Origin: Guyanagaster necrorhizus
Lineage: Eukaryota > Basidiomycota > Agaricomycetes > Agaricales > Physalacriaceae
Direction: 5' to 3'
Length of the DNA stretch: 64,000 nucleotides
Assembly (NCBI RefSeq): GCF_019112545.1
Contig: NW_025064889.1
Span: 1,285,893-1,349,892 of the forward strand
Part shown: positions 20,626-31,191 of the stretch, piece by piece
How positions within the stretch are numbered: position 1 is the stretch's first letter
Layout: each line of letters starts with the position of its first letter
Notes under the pieces: model-generated
Told to the model about the DNA's origin: nothing
The model's database searches: none
What the model saw: only the letters and a program-made list of their open reading frames with translations
Program-made: the position numbers and the translations under genes

Positions 20626-21514
20626 ATGGTTCGTGGAACTGGTAAGCAAATCTATTTACCGCTTTTCTACGGTCCCGGATATTACTTCCTTCATTTCCAG
20701 GCAAATTCAAGCAGAAGCGAGGTGGTGGCAGGAACTTCAGGTGCGCCAGTCCATTTATCCTGCTGTATTCACGTCGCTGATGATCTACAGCAAGGACATG
20801 GTTTTAGATGAGAATGGTACTGCTGTATCTGCTGCACGGTACGCATTCCCAACCGGCGTCACTCATTTTCAATATCTGAACGATCGATTATTTTAGCGCT
20901 CGTAAAGACGAGGAGGAGGAATCCTCAGAAGAGGAAGAAGAAGAAGAAGAGGAAGAAGAGGAGGAGGAGGAAGAGGAGGAGGAAGAGGGAGAAGGAGAAG
21001 AGGAAGAAGACAAACCCGAGCTGAGTCGCGCTGAGCGCAAAGAACTAAAGAAGAAGCAAGCTGCCGAGAAACAGAAACAGAAACAGATAGCCGAACAGGA
21101 GGAAGAAGAAGAAGAGGACTTTATCAACCCCAACCATGTTACCAAGAAGCTCTACATATCCGACCTTGGTGCCCCGAGAGAGCTCAGCCGTCGTGAAAGG
21201 GAGGCCAAAGAGAAGAAGGATGCACAGGATCGGTATTGGAAGGTGCTATTCCCTTGCTTTATCTTCAAGTATCCTTTTATGAATGATTTTTTTGCAGTTA
21301 CACCTCCAGGGGAAGACAGATCAAGCAAAGGCTGATCTGTCTCGTCTTGCAAAGATTAAAGCGGATCGCGAGGCTGCCCAGGCCAAGAGGAAGGCTGAGG
21401 CTGAAGGTATTTACCCTCCTTATATACTTTTCTCTCATGTTGTTTACTTTACAATCTACAGCGAAAGCACAAGAGTTGGCTGCGAAGCAGAAGGCTGCTG
21501 CTGGAAGACGATAA
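20626..21514 (+). CDS. PDAP1: PDAP1 / PP28 family, casein-kinase-substrate phosphoprotein
   Basis: Six exons. Exon 1 is MVRGTG; exon 2 is KFKQKRGGGRNFS, the family's diagnostic start; exon 3 is KDMVLDENGTAVSAA. Exon 4 begins RARKDEEEESSEEEE and runs through about 20 consecutive acidic residues, then DKPELSRAERKELKKKQ, EDFINPNHVTKKLYISDLGA and RELSRREREAKEKKDAQDRY. Exon 5 is LHLQGKTDQAKADLSRLAKI then KADREAAQAKRKAEAE. Exon 6 is AKAQELAAKQKAAAGRR, with TAA at 21512-21514. The length is about 205 residues, near the usual 180-210. The acidic run is longer than in animal members and is coded by a GA-rich tract that could vary by slippage. The exact role is unsettled even in well-studied organisms; the animal protein is a phosphoprotein. 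Confidence 0.9.
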
Positions 21515-21962
21515 GCGAGTTCTATATCATCTTTTGTTGTTTTTTGATATTGCCAATACGCTGCTCTAACGTGAGACTGAGACTCTACATTTGTCAAGTT
21601 TACGAAAAGCAACATGTGCGCTGAACAGTGAACGTCCGCTTCAAACATTTCTAAATTTTTATTGTTTGAGGACAAAAATTATTACAATTCCCTGCAACAG
21701 TAAGTCGTCCTCAGGATTGAACCTGTATCATATCTTCCTGCTGGTACACCATGACATCTCTTTACAGTCGATTATTAGGAGATTCCATAGTCTGGTTTGC
21801 GAAGCTAGACGCTTCAGCTGATGTTCAAGGGCGTACCCTGTCGGGCTAGTGAGGATTTGAACGTCAGAATTGTTGGCGTCACTTCATTGACACTACAACA
21901 GATTTCTCTCATGTGAAACATTGTGAAATCTAATAAACGACAAGATTTCCAAAGAGCGTAAT

Positions 21963-23621
21963 TTATCCACAGATATTAGGGTATAGCCGATTTATAAGGT
22001 TTCGGGGAATCCAACCATACGCAAGACCAGCTTGGTAGCTCCAATCGTCCGCAAACTCTGCCTTCCTGTATCGGTATTCAACTTCGATAGGCGAGTCGCT
22101 AATCGGAAAAATATCAACTGACCAGGTCCAGTATATATAACCGGCCGTGGACTTCTCATATGTCACAAGCTATGTCGATGACAGCCTTGCTCTCACCGTC
22201 AAATACCAGACTCAAGCATACCTGGGCCTCCCAGTACTTCCTCAGAAAGGCTTTGTATTCTTTGCTAAAACCATTCGCAGAGCCTGTCTTGCAACGGCAG
22301 TCACCAAACTTGGGACTGTCATCAAAATAACTACCATAGTAACAGTTCGGCTGATCATCTAAGAATCAGAGGAGTATGCGTGACTTTCCATTGAGATACT
22401 TTGCGCAATCAATAGGAGCGGCCGTGCACTCGCCGACGATTGTCCAGAGATGGAAGGAACACAACGACAGTCCCTCCTGGCACACTAAGGAAAATACGCT
22501 CGTCGTCGGTCCGTGAGACTTCCTAAACACATGAGTACAAACTGTGCGGCTGGGGAGACTCGGGCAGACTGCGTTGGAGAACATCTGGTGTCTATGTATG
22601 TCCATGGCCACACCGTCATATTTGTCTTCAGGGCACATGAAGTCTTTCCAATAGCTCAGGTCTTGGAATGCGTCGTGGATTAAAACAAGGGCGTTCCTTT
22701 GTTGGTTCGATCTATCGAATTGGGGAAGAAATGATGAGACTCAGTGTTGTCGACAAGGTGGCACGTCACCATACCGAACGGCAGGATATCCATCATAATA
22801 GTACTGGGAAGGTATTGTGAATGCTTTGTATCAGTGAAGAAGTGATACTTACCTCCTTTATGGCGAGCAGCGCCACATCGCCATAAAACCCAGCTGGCTT
22901 TAATCCAATGAACTCATGGTAACAATGCGAAGGATATATTGAACTCAACTCGTTCAACGCTTCTATCATGTCAACCTTGTCTGCAAACATTGAAGACATC
23001 TTGTAGAAAATGTCGTTGCTCCGTCCGATATTTGTGCGATTTGAATGCCATCCACTATCCGACAGCCGCCCTCAATGAAGGCGGTCCAAACATGGAAGAA
23101 GGAGACTGACGGGTAATGCCCAATAGCCGATGAGAAGACGAACATGATTCAAACTACCGGCAAAATGAATATCAGCGTAAAGACACAAGGTAGAGAGCAC
23201 GAACCCCTCAGCAGCAATGTCGGCAAAATCAAATTCAGTAATCCAGGTACTCCAATGTTCCTGCAACATTTCTTTCGCAGTGTCGGTATCTTGATACTCG
23301 CAAAAGGTCCACTCCACTCGTCAACGACGTCAGGATTATCCAGAGCGAAGATCCAGAGCGATTTCATCACAACAGCGAATATTGCCTGAGTCACCTGTAT
23401 TTTCGAATAGAGATGGAGTAATCCAGGACTAGAGACATCGCCGTTACTAAAACATCTTGGAAGGAGAGAAAAAACAAGAGGCGTACTTCGAGAACGAGCT
23501 ATCCATCGAGGTTGACGCCTCGTACTTTATCCGTACCATAATTGAATGACGGCAAGATATTAGCAGAAACGGATTCTAGAAAGGCGGCGACGGTCACCGC
23601 GCGTCGAAGGGAGATAGCCAT
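21963..23621 (-). pseudogene. GH5 exo-beta-1,3-glucanase, decayed
   Basis: Reads in order on the minus strand as a family-5 (GH5_9-type) exo-beta-1,3-glucanase. It starts MAISLRRAVTVAAFLESVSA (signal-like), then VRGVNLDG-stop-LVLE, PWITPSLFENTG, WTFCEYQDTDTAKEML, HWSTWITEFDFADIAAEGF, LNHVRLLIGYWA, MIEALNELSSIYPS, ALVLIHDAFQDLSYWKDFM, STAGYIYWTWSVD and DDWSYQAGLAYGWIP to RLYPNICG. Lesions: the Trp of the invariant NLGGW motif is TAG (23499-23501), and a 5-bp tandem repeat (GTGGAGTGGA) before CCTTTTGCG shifts the frame. Intact enzymes are secreted and trim cell-wall beta-1,3-glucan. Stops also occur between other blocks, some of which will be introns. Confidence 0.85.
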
Positions 23622-24775
23622 GGTGGAGAAGGGGGAAGGTTGGAGGAAAGTGCCGATACCTCAAGTCAGCCGTCTCTTAACGTCGAGCTATAAATGATCG
23701 ATCGAGCCGGCCAGAAGGTATTAATAACGCATAGGTTTAAGTAACTTGCAACACGTTATCCACTTGCCATGTAAGCGAACGACCACGTCTCAAGGGCCGC
23801 GATGAAACTGCGCATCTTTCCACATGATAATAATCCCGAGGCGGAAGCCGGAGAGAAAAATAGAAGGCATGGTGGCAATGAAAAGAAGGATAACTCATCT
23901 ACAAGAAATGTGTCGGCAAATGCCCATTTTTTCAGCCTTAGAACTTGCCACCGAAAACAAGGCAGAATCTCAATTACAGACCACGAGACATGTCAGAGTG
24001 AGAGTTACCACGGGTTGTGCATAACTAGCAATGGTTTTGCCTCATCGAGCAGGCGGTCACCGAGAAACCTATGCTCGAAGAACGGAGGGAATATGAATGA
24101 CTCGGAGAATAATTGAGCGGTACGTGAGTGGAGCTCTCATTTGTATTGAGAGGTGTAATAACGCAAGCTCATGGGCATCTGGAGACCTCATGAAACTGAA
24201 GGAAGAAAGAGTAACCCAAGTCCTGACAACCGCCAAAAGCTGCAGGAGTAGTGAAGAGGGCCAAAGAAGGCATAGCGCAACCTTACTTGCAAGTTTCGCC
24301 CAAGCCCCGCTGCCATCTGGTGAAAAATTGTTGCATTGTTGTAGTCGTAGAAAGCTCTAGGGTTGCGCACGACACCCTAGGTTTTGGTACACCATGGTTT
24401 CAGACCGGAAAGTTACTGGTGACTAACCTCCCCTCGTTGGAGGGATTTTTGAAGTACCTTACCTATCATATGACTGTAATTCAGCACGATGATTCAATAC
24501 TACATTATTACTGTGTGTATCTTTGATTTACAAAGTACACTAATAGATATGCAATGTTTGTAGGTAACATTACAGTTCATAATACCTACAAAATGTGTAA
24601 AAAGGCGAAGATAAAAATTCTGAAAAAAAAAACTGTAACTGCTGTGCGTCAGTCATGCGATAATACAACTGAAATACCGTATCAAAAACACTGTCACAGA
24701 GAAGGATCGGTGCAGAACTCTTAGACCTCTAAATGTTTGGTACGTAACTAACCCTCCAGCTTGATAGGAGGAGTA
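23622..24775. other. Intergenic, no gene recognised
   Basis: Upstream of the glucanase relic and downstream of the tRNA. Open frames of up to about 100 codons (23802-24116 plus) overlap in several frames and show no family features. No LTR ends or repeats shared with the window are seen. Confidence 0.4.
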
Positions 24776-24877
24776 TGCTCCAGCCCAGGATCGAACTGGG
24801 GGCCTCCAGATGACTCCTATGTCAAGGATCATACAGGCGTATGAGACTGGCGCTCTAACCAACTGAGCCACTGAAGC
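24776..24877 (-). tRNA. tRNA-Met (CAU), elongator type, with intron
   Basis: Folds fully on the minus strand. The acceptor stem is GCTTCAG / CTGGAGC (one G-U). D stem GCTC/GAGC, anticodon loop CTCATA.., variable loop AGGCC, T stem CCCAG/CTGGG with loop TTCGATC, discriminator A. The anticodon is CAT, interrupted after A37 by a 28-nt intron (CGCCTG..GGAGTC) in the canonical position. Position 31-39 is a T-T mismatch, which is also found in elongator tRNA-Met of other eukaryotes and supports Met-e rather than the initiator. Confidence 0.87.
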
Positions 24878-25356
24878 TCGTTCCATGGATGACTCACAGA
24901 ATTAATTGACGAGTCGATCAATGAAAAGAGTGTGCCATAATAGTGCATGGGCTATGGATATCAATCAGGTGCAACTAATGTTTCTGAGGTCACCCAAGAT
25001 GACTATCCTAGCTTCATCTGTCCACAGGCCACCCAGACTTTGCGCACGCAAGCGTTCAACTAAACCACAAGCCTCATCCAACTTTGCACAACCCTCTATT
25101 CCCCGTCATCATGTCTTGGTGGTGTGAAGGCTCCTGTGAGCATTCGTGTTGGTCGTTCCCGGAAAAATCATATCCAGTCCTCAGTAAATTTTGTGGCGAG
25201 GACAAGGTCAACGAAGCGAAAATCCATGGAAGAATGTGGTAAGAGTTTAAATAAGTAGGCAGTGCTCCCGTCATCATGTCACAGCATTGATCTCAGAGTA
25301 GAGAGAAGGGTAGTAACATTCAGGGTTAACATCACCGATATTCAAAAGTAAAAGAA
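24878..25356. other. Intergenic, no gene recognised
   Basis: Between the tRNA and the 3' end of the RING-CH gene. Nothing recognisable on either strand. Confidence 0.4.
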
Positions 25357-26941
25357 CTATGCCTGCCCATCCCCCGCCTTGATAAGATCCAGATTTGATA
25401 CATCCACCTCCGAGAACGGTCGATCCTTCACTCTTCGCGTCTCCTTCTCTCTCTTCACCAACCAGCGATAAAGAAGTTTCATACAATCTTTGGCCTGCAT
25501 CACCATTAGCGCCTTACCTCTATGCGCATCTAGAACAAGCACATACCACAATGAAGATTCCAAACCCAATCGAGTTACGCCACCAGACGGGATCGAGCTC
25601 CGCCCAAGGACTGACGCCACCCCAGAAAGCACGCAAAACCAGACCCCAGGGGACGACAGGCTTGCCCTGAGCATTGGTCTTGAGCCACGCTACAGGGAAG
25701 GGAACCTGACTCTGCCATGGCGGACGCACGCCAAGGAACTTGCGCATGTACAACGAATGCTTTGAGAGCATCAAAAGCAAGGAGCCCATCCTGTTTGCAA
25801 TCGTCGGTAGAAGAAGAGCACCCCCGATTCTACGACCAATGCGGCTGGGAGACTTGATCTCAATGGTGATATCAGCCAGCTGCTGACCGACGGCATCGCC
25901 ATTGGCCGGGGGAGCAGGAACAACAGCAGGAAGATTAGGCTCTACCGCCTGTTCTTCTGCTGGTGCAGGCGGTCGTTCGCCTTCTTGATCCCGCTGCTCG
26001 TCGTCAGCATTGAATACGAACCGGAGGTTATCCTCGTATTCTGTCGGATCCCTCGTACCAAGGATTTTGTATGAGAGCCTCGCGAAGCAAGCGCGATATA
26101 TAGCGTTGGTAGTGGGGAGGATAACGCAAGCGAATGCGTATGGAGATGGTGGCCACAAGGATGACTCGATGCGTATGTTGTTCGCGTAATTGTTATGGTG
26201 GATCAGAGCAAAGATGCCTCGGGGCATGAGAGAAAAGCACGCGATGATGGTGGGCATGATTGGGGAAACGTGGGCATATCGAGAGACGACAAGGCTAATG
26301 GGGATGAGAGGGAGCTGAATGTATGCCATTATTGGCCAGTTGGACGGGTCGTCGGTGAGCACAAAGTCGTACATCCTGCAAATGGTTAGGCACGAAAGGG
26401 ATTCAAATGTCGCTCACATACTCTTGTCCAAAGAATTGCTGGATTGCATGAGCACCGTATCCAGTGAGAAGAACGTATATCCCTGTTGGTCTCAGTACAG
26501 ATATACAGCGAAAGATGGCATATCCCACTGACCAGCCTGCATGGACACCAAAAATCCAGCGAAACCTGTCCAGAGACATACCCTTCCCAACGTCGGCAGC
26601 TGTCGACTGCACCACGAAAGGATCCTCAAGAGTCTCGGATTCCGGCTCTCAATTTCGTATGGCGTTCTGCACTGAGGGCATGTCATGGCTCTCTCCCCAG
26701 CCTCCGCCGACGTGGCCTGTGCCGTCTGTATCCATTTCAGCAGACACGCTTCATGAGCAACGAGCGCGCATTTGCATGGATGTATCCAGATCCGTGGCGG
26801 AATTTCCGGTTCTGTTGCAGCAATTCAGACAATGGAATGTCAAAGAAATAGAAAATTCGCACTGTCAAAAAGTTCCTCTTCTCTACAAATATAGCAAAGC
26901 TTCACACGAAGGTCCTGTATGGAGGGAACATAGTCACTCAT
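25357..26941 (-). CDS. RING-CH (MARCH-type) membrane E3 ubiquitin ligase
   Basis: Five exons. Exon 1 starts at 26941: MSDYVPSIQDLRVKLCYICR then EEELFD. After a 51-nt intron, exon 2 gives PEIPPRIWIHPCKCALVAHE, ACLLKWIQTAQATSAEAGER and AMTCPQCRTPYEIESRNPRL. This is C-x2-C, C-x-C, H-x2-C, C-x2-C, the C4HC3 RING-CH finger at about residues 15-80. The rest holds several hydrophobic segments: VCLWTGFAGFLVSMQAG, IYVLLTGYGAHAIQQFF, MAYIQLPLIPISLVV, MPTIIACFSLM and IGFGIFIVV. There is an acidic Pro-rich loop (DDEQRDQEGERPPAPAEEQ), and the last exon ends DLIKAGDGQA at 25357. Members ubiquitinate membrane proteins at the ER, Golgi or mitochondria. No lesion is seen, and all joins keep frame. Confidence 0.9.
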
Positions 26942-27608
26942 CGTGGTGCTGGTGCAGGGTGGGGCAAGCCCTTTTTCGGCAATCTTTGATTTTGAAATTC
27001 CGAATTCAAGGCAGCCATGTAATATCCAGCCAGTTCCTAACTTATACTGACTGTGACCACTGACTTGCTATATTTTCGACGCCGTACATGCCTTGTCAGC
27101 TCTGACTATTTCAATACTGGACCTCGTATAGCTCCGACTCCGTAATTCGTAGTTGTTGTATCTTGGCCTGAGCGCTTAAGGATTTGAGTCGAGGCTCTTT
27201 CTCGGACACCCTCCCGACATATCTGTTTTCATTCATACGGACCGAGCAAGAGGATGAAGCTCAGGCTTCTCGAAGTTTTGTTTTCGACAAGTATAAAAAT
27301 AAACTTGTACCCGTTCGGACGCCATCAGGAGGACCCGTCAACGTCTCTTCAATAAATATGTTGTATTGGCCCTGTGAAGATTGGACCCATTGATCTTCTT
27401 CCACACATTGTAGCCTAAGAACACCATATAGTGAACAGTCAGGTCAAACATGAAGGCTTTGTAGATAACTTGCGAGATTGATAACTATACAAATTTATAC
27501 ACATAATGACCAATGTCTACTAGGTCAGCGGTGTCAGCCTTTGAGCTACGTGCATCGACCTTTGACAAAATCAATGAGCAATCTCAGGTCGCAAAAGGGG
27601 TATCCATC
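26942..27608. other. Intergenic, no gene recognised
   Basis: Upstream of the RING-CH gene. Short open frames only, no repeats recognised. Confidence 0.4.
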
Positions 27609-27962
27609 TTATATCTTCATCGTCCTCCATTTCGGCGGTTTCGTCGTCTTTAGCAAATTCTTCAGCTCGATGAAGTCAGGATCGTCTTCCGCAGGCAAAG
27701 AAAGATAGTCCTCGGGATCCGTACAGGCAACGGCGAGAAAGAGGTTGATTCCAGCACCAGGTTGTACTGGCTTCACAACGCCGCAGACCTTAGTGCGAAG
27801 ATTGGTATGCTTCTGGAAAAGGTTCTCGACAGTCTTTTTCATCGTGAAGACTCTGTCGAATGCGGTTTTATCAGTGCCCCAACCTTTCTTCACGCCATAC
27901 GCGAGGATAGCTGGACCATTCAAGGAGTAGCCACAGACACGATGATCTTCAATGGAAAACAT
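27609..27962 (-). CDS. Small protein of unknown function, about 118 aa
   Basis: A single open frame from MFSIEDHRVCGYSLNGPAI to KTTKPPKWRTMKI. Codon use favours C/G in the third position, as in the island's real genes. No signal peptide or membrane segment. The acidic LPAEDDPDFIELKNLLK near the C-terminus looks helical. I do not recognise the family. Upstream DNA (27963-28060) could hold a further 5' exon, since the frame has no clear Kozak context. Confidence 0.45.
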   Translation of the reverse strand: MFSIEDHRVCGYSLNGPAILAYGVKKGWGTDKTAFDRVFTMKKTVENLFQKHTNLRTKVCGVVKPVQPGAGINLFLAVACTDPEDYLSLPAEDDPDFIELKNLLKTTKPPKWRTMKI

Positions 27963-28054
27963 GATGAGCTATCCATAAAGTGAGAAAGTGTACGTGACTT
28001 TTACGAAAGACGTACGAGAAGTAATGGTTAACGAGATGGTAGGAGCAAAGTGTA

Positions 28055-29452
28055 GTGACGGTGGATGTTCAAAGCGGTGTAGTAGATATTTCAAATTTCA
28101 TGCACGGGATAAGCATATCTCGTGAATTTACAAGCAATTGCCAGAAATTTTGTCGTTTACTTCCTTCACTTTTGAACGATGACTGCTTCCTGGTCTTCCT
28201 CGTATCCGTAGTCAACATGAGCGGAGTAAAGAGATTATCTTCAACCTGCTCCAGGAGATACAAAAATTGCCTCTATGTACAATTTCAGGTGCCCATCGGA
28301 TTTGTGGACTCTCTCAACCCTTCCATTTGCATCATGGCTACCGTCCGATCAACGTTCTTCCATTCAAAGTTCATAAAGGCGAGGACACGTTTAGGGATTT
28401 CCCGTGCTTTCTCATACCAGTCGAACCCACGTAACCTCGAGCATGAATGGTATTCCCCCTGGAATACCGCCTGCACTAACCTCATTGGCATCGCTGATAA
28501 AGATACGGCCGTCCTAAGCGTGGCACCACAGTTCATCGTCTACTGCGACGATGACATAGGTCAAGAAATGGACTTGGATTCAGAAAGCAAGCATGAGGAT
28601 GCGGATGACGACGACGACGAAGCGATGGATATTAGTGATGATGATAACGACGAGGGAATGGATGTCGACAATGGCGACAGAGCTCGAGTTGACGGTGACG
28701 AGTCAGGCAATGGTGCCGACGACGAAACAAGTTGTATGTATCTTCTCTTAAATATGCTGTAAGCTCACGCTTTAGGCGAAATAGGTGTTGATGATTCAGG
28801 TACACAACATCCTTTTCATCGTTTCTTCATGTCACTGAATTGTTATTTGATAGATGACTTCGACGAAGGTCCGTTTGTCATGTATCACAACGCTACTAGA
28901 TGAGGCTAATACCTATATCGGACCCCAATGATGACAGCGATGGTGCCGCCGTTGTGGAAGGTGTCCATCGTCGTTATTTCCATGTTCGTTATCACTAACG
29001 ACCTGTTTTGAAAATGGTCAGAAGATTTCTTGTACGAAGGTGACGATTCAGATTCCGATGAAAGCCAATGCACTATTCCCGCCACTCCTACAAGTAAGGC
29101 CCAAATCGTCGACTTTGCCATCATCGTCACGATGTCAAAAAAGGCCACCATTGGCAAGACACATCAACACCGTGCGTGGTCAAAAGTTACCAGCCAAAGT
29201 GTTCCCTTCATCGCGGAGATCAAGCGATTTCCCAGCCGACGAATAGCTGTGAATGACCTGCGGGAAGAGATCGCATTAAATATTTCATATGCGTGCGATC
29301 AGGTCATTCTTCACGCCCTTCTCGTGACCAACATCACGAGATATACCAGGGTCGCGCCTCGATGGTCTCAGATGGTCAAGCTCGAATCTGCCGCATCTAA
29401 TGCAAGGATGAAGGAGTTTGGTAGGCGCATCTATAGAAGCATATCTGGCTGA
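28055..29452 (+). CDS. Unknown protein with a long acidic Asp/Glu stretch
   Basis: The first part (about 28290-28560) has good fungal codon use: IGFVDSLNPSICIMATVRST, SNPRNLEHEWYSPWNTACTN and DKDTAVLSVAPQFIVYCDDD. It then enters a strongly acidic tract (EDADDDDDEAMDISDDDNDE). Very small exons seem to follow between GT..AG introns, the last starting near 29030 (YEGDDSDSDESQCTIPAT) and ending at 29452 with IYRSISG. The start is uncertain, as ATGs at 28055 and 28217 are both possible. Acidic tracts of this kind occur in nuclear and chromatin-associated proteins, but no fold is recognised. Confidence 0.45.
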
Positions 29453-29886
29453 TTGAATTGGAACTACTATGTACCCTTGGAACCCATAATGTTCAGTCCG
29501 TTAGATATCGGTCATCGAGAATTGTTGGGGAATTTCTTTTAGGTCCGAAAGTAATCCTCAGATTGCTTAAGAGACTAAGCCACCAATGCTTCACAGGTTG
29601 TTAAATGTTCGTTGACTTGGTCTACAGCGGTTCCTTCTGTAGCACTGTCCTTGGGACGTATTAATTACCAACTCCGTATTTACTCCTGTTGGCTCGCTGA
29701 CAGACTCTCGATGGAGGTACCTCATTTATTCGACATTGTCTTGAAAATCACTTGATATAAGTAATGATAGTTAACACACAAGTGTCCCTGCGCTGCGTAA
29801 CTTCTAGGCTCGAATATAGTCTCATTATGTAGTCCTTCACCACGCATAAAAATACGCCTAGTCCATCGGACGTCCAGGGTAACCAC
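29453..29886. other. Intergenic between convergent genes
   Basis: 3' flanks of the acidic protein gene and the ICMT-like gene. Nothing recognised. Confidence 0.4.
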
Positions 29887-30638
29887 CTAAAGCAAACAAG
29901 GAAAGAACCACCACTGAACCTCTTCCGCGTACTTCACCCACTGCTCCCCAAACAGCACATTCATCTGCCGATCCTCCGCCTTGGCACGGCTTATACCCAC
30001 AGATAATGTCCACAACCACCATAAACCCCACAGCGGATACATCACCACCCTTCCCCACCCCGTTCCAAATGCACATTCCACCGCCCAGCTCCCGCGCGTG
30101 AAATGCGCAATGCTGATCCCCATCACGAGCAGCATTGACCCCGCGTACGCTGGGTGGCGTACGTGCGCGTAAGAGCGTGACATGATGAGCCTGTGCTCGG
30201 GGTGGATTGTCAGGTCGAACGTGAAAAGTTCGCCGAGTGCGTAGAAGCAGTCAATGCGTATGAGGGCTCCGCAGAGGATGGAGGTGAAGCCGATGAGGAA
30301 AAGCGGGGTCGGGGGGTGTTCGAGTGAATGTAGCGTAGAGGCGGGACAGACGAGCGTTGATACATAGGGCGGACTCGCTGGAACTAAGGAACAGAGGTAG
30401 GCAAGTGTCTCGAACGCAGCCAAAGCCCATAGCACCACCGAGTGGATCTATGAGAAAGTTAAAAGAAGCCGAGCAAGAACGAAGGTTTTCGTACCCAGAA
30501 TATAAGAGGCGCTACCTGGAGAATGAAATGCGCTTCCGTGTGGTAGCGACCTTTTTTGGGGGTAGGGTTTGGGCAAGTCAGAGCAGCTTGGTGCACGACG
30601 GCTTGGATGACGGTAAATGAAGCTCGAATGAAAGACAT
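29887..30638 (-). CDS. ICMT/PEMT-type membrane methyltransferase
   Basis: Two exons. Exon 1 starts at 30638 (MSFIRASFTVIQAVVHQAA.. to YHTEAHFILQ). A GTAGCG..CTCATAG intron of about 67 nt follows, then exon 2 from IHSVVLWALAAFETLAYLCS to the end at 29887. Family marks are all in place: a Tyr-Ala-His-Val-Arg-His-Pro-Ala-Tyr block (the RHPxY motif), GSMLLVMGISIAHFTRG, and the C-terminal AEDRQMNVLFGEQWVKYAEE followed by VQWWFFPCL (ED..M..FG..W..Y). There are several membrane segments and about 220 residues. Isoprenylcysteine methyltransferases methylate the C-terminus of prenylated proteins in the ER. Mushrooms have several such paralogues, so this need not be the Ste14 orthologue. Confidence 0.85.
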
Positions 30639-31191
30639 AGCTAGAAGAGCGAGAGCAGGATGTCAACTGTATTAGCCAGATAGTGATGCTCATCTTGTAT
30701 GCTATATATACACATCTCGCCTTGGAGCATCGAGGCGTGAGGCAGGCTTTGTGCCGAGTAAAAGAATCGTCTCTGAGATTCGCGACGCCTCTAAAGAACG
30801 GAGATCTCATCTGGTTCTAGTCGTCGAAAGTCCGCGGCAAGCCAGTCGAGAATGCAGGATTCAGGAAATGTTCGTACTAGGAAGCCAAGTTCGCTTGCCC
30901 CTTGTGAGGGAAGTCACAGTTATAGGTCAACTAACCATTCAATTGACGTCAAAAGATCAAAGACCGCAACACGTGCAAAGTATCCTTCTCCTAACGATGT
31001 TCACGAAGAGACGCGATGTATATGCGCTGTAATACCCGAGGTGTCAGGCCGAGGATTCAAAAGAATAAAGGATTGCTCTTACAAAGGTTCTATGACATAA
31101 AATTACATTGTAGTCGTTATTCAATCTACATGTAGCATCAGTTTCAAATTTAAAGGTCGTCTGCCGCAAAAGAAACTCACAGTGAAGCCCG
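30639..31191. other. Intergenic, no gene recognised
   Basis: Upstream of the ICMT-like gene and downstream of the F-box-like gene. Overlapping plus-strand frames of 80-93 codons have no family features. Confidence 0.4.

Noticed and set aside
20888..21145. Poly-Ser minus-strand frame
   Set aside because: Antisense of the Glu-rich tract of PDAP1.
24653..24886. 77-codon minus-strand frame
   Set aside because: It is the translation of the tRNA-Met gene.
28285..28536. 83-codon minus-strand frame that looks protein-like
   Set aside because: The plus frame in the same stretch has better codon use and continues into the acidic region. The minus frame has no splice partners.
29520..29760. Possible LTR beginning TGTTGGGG
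   Set aside because: No matching CCAACA end, no duplication and no TATA box at the expected distance.
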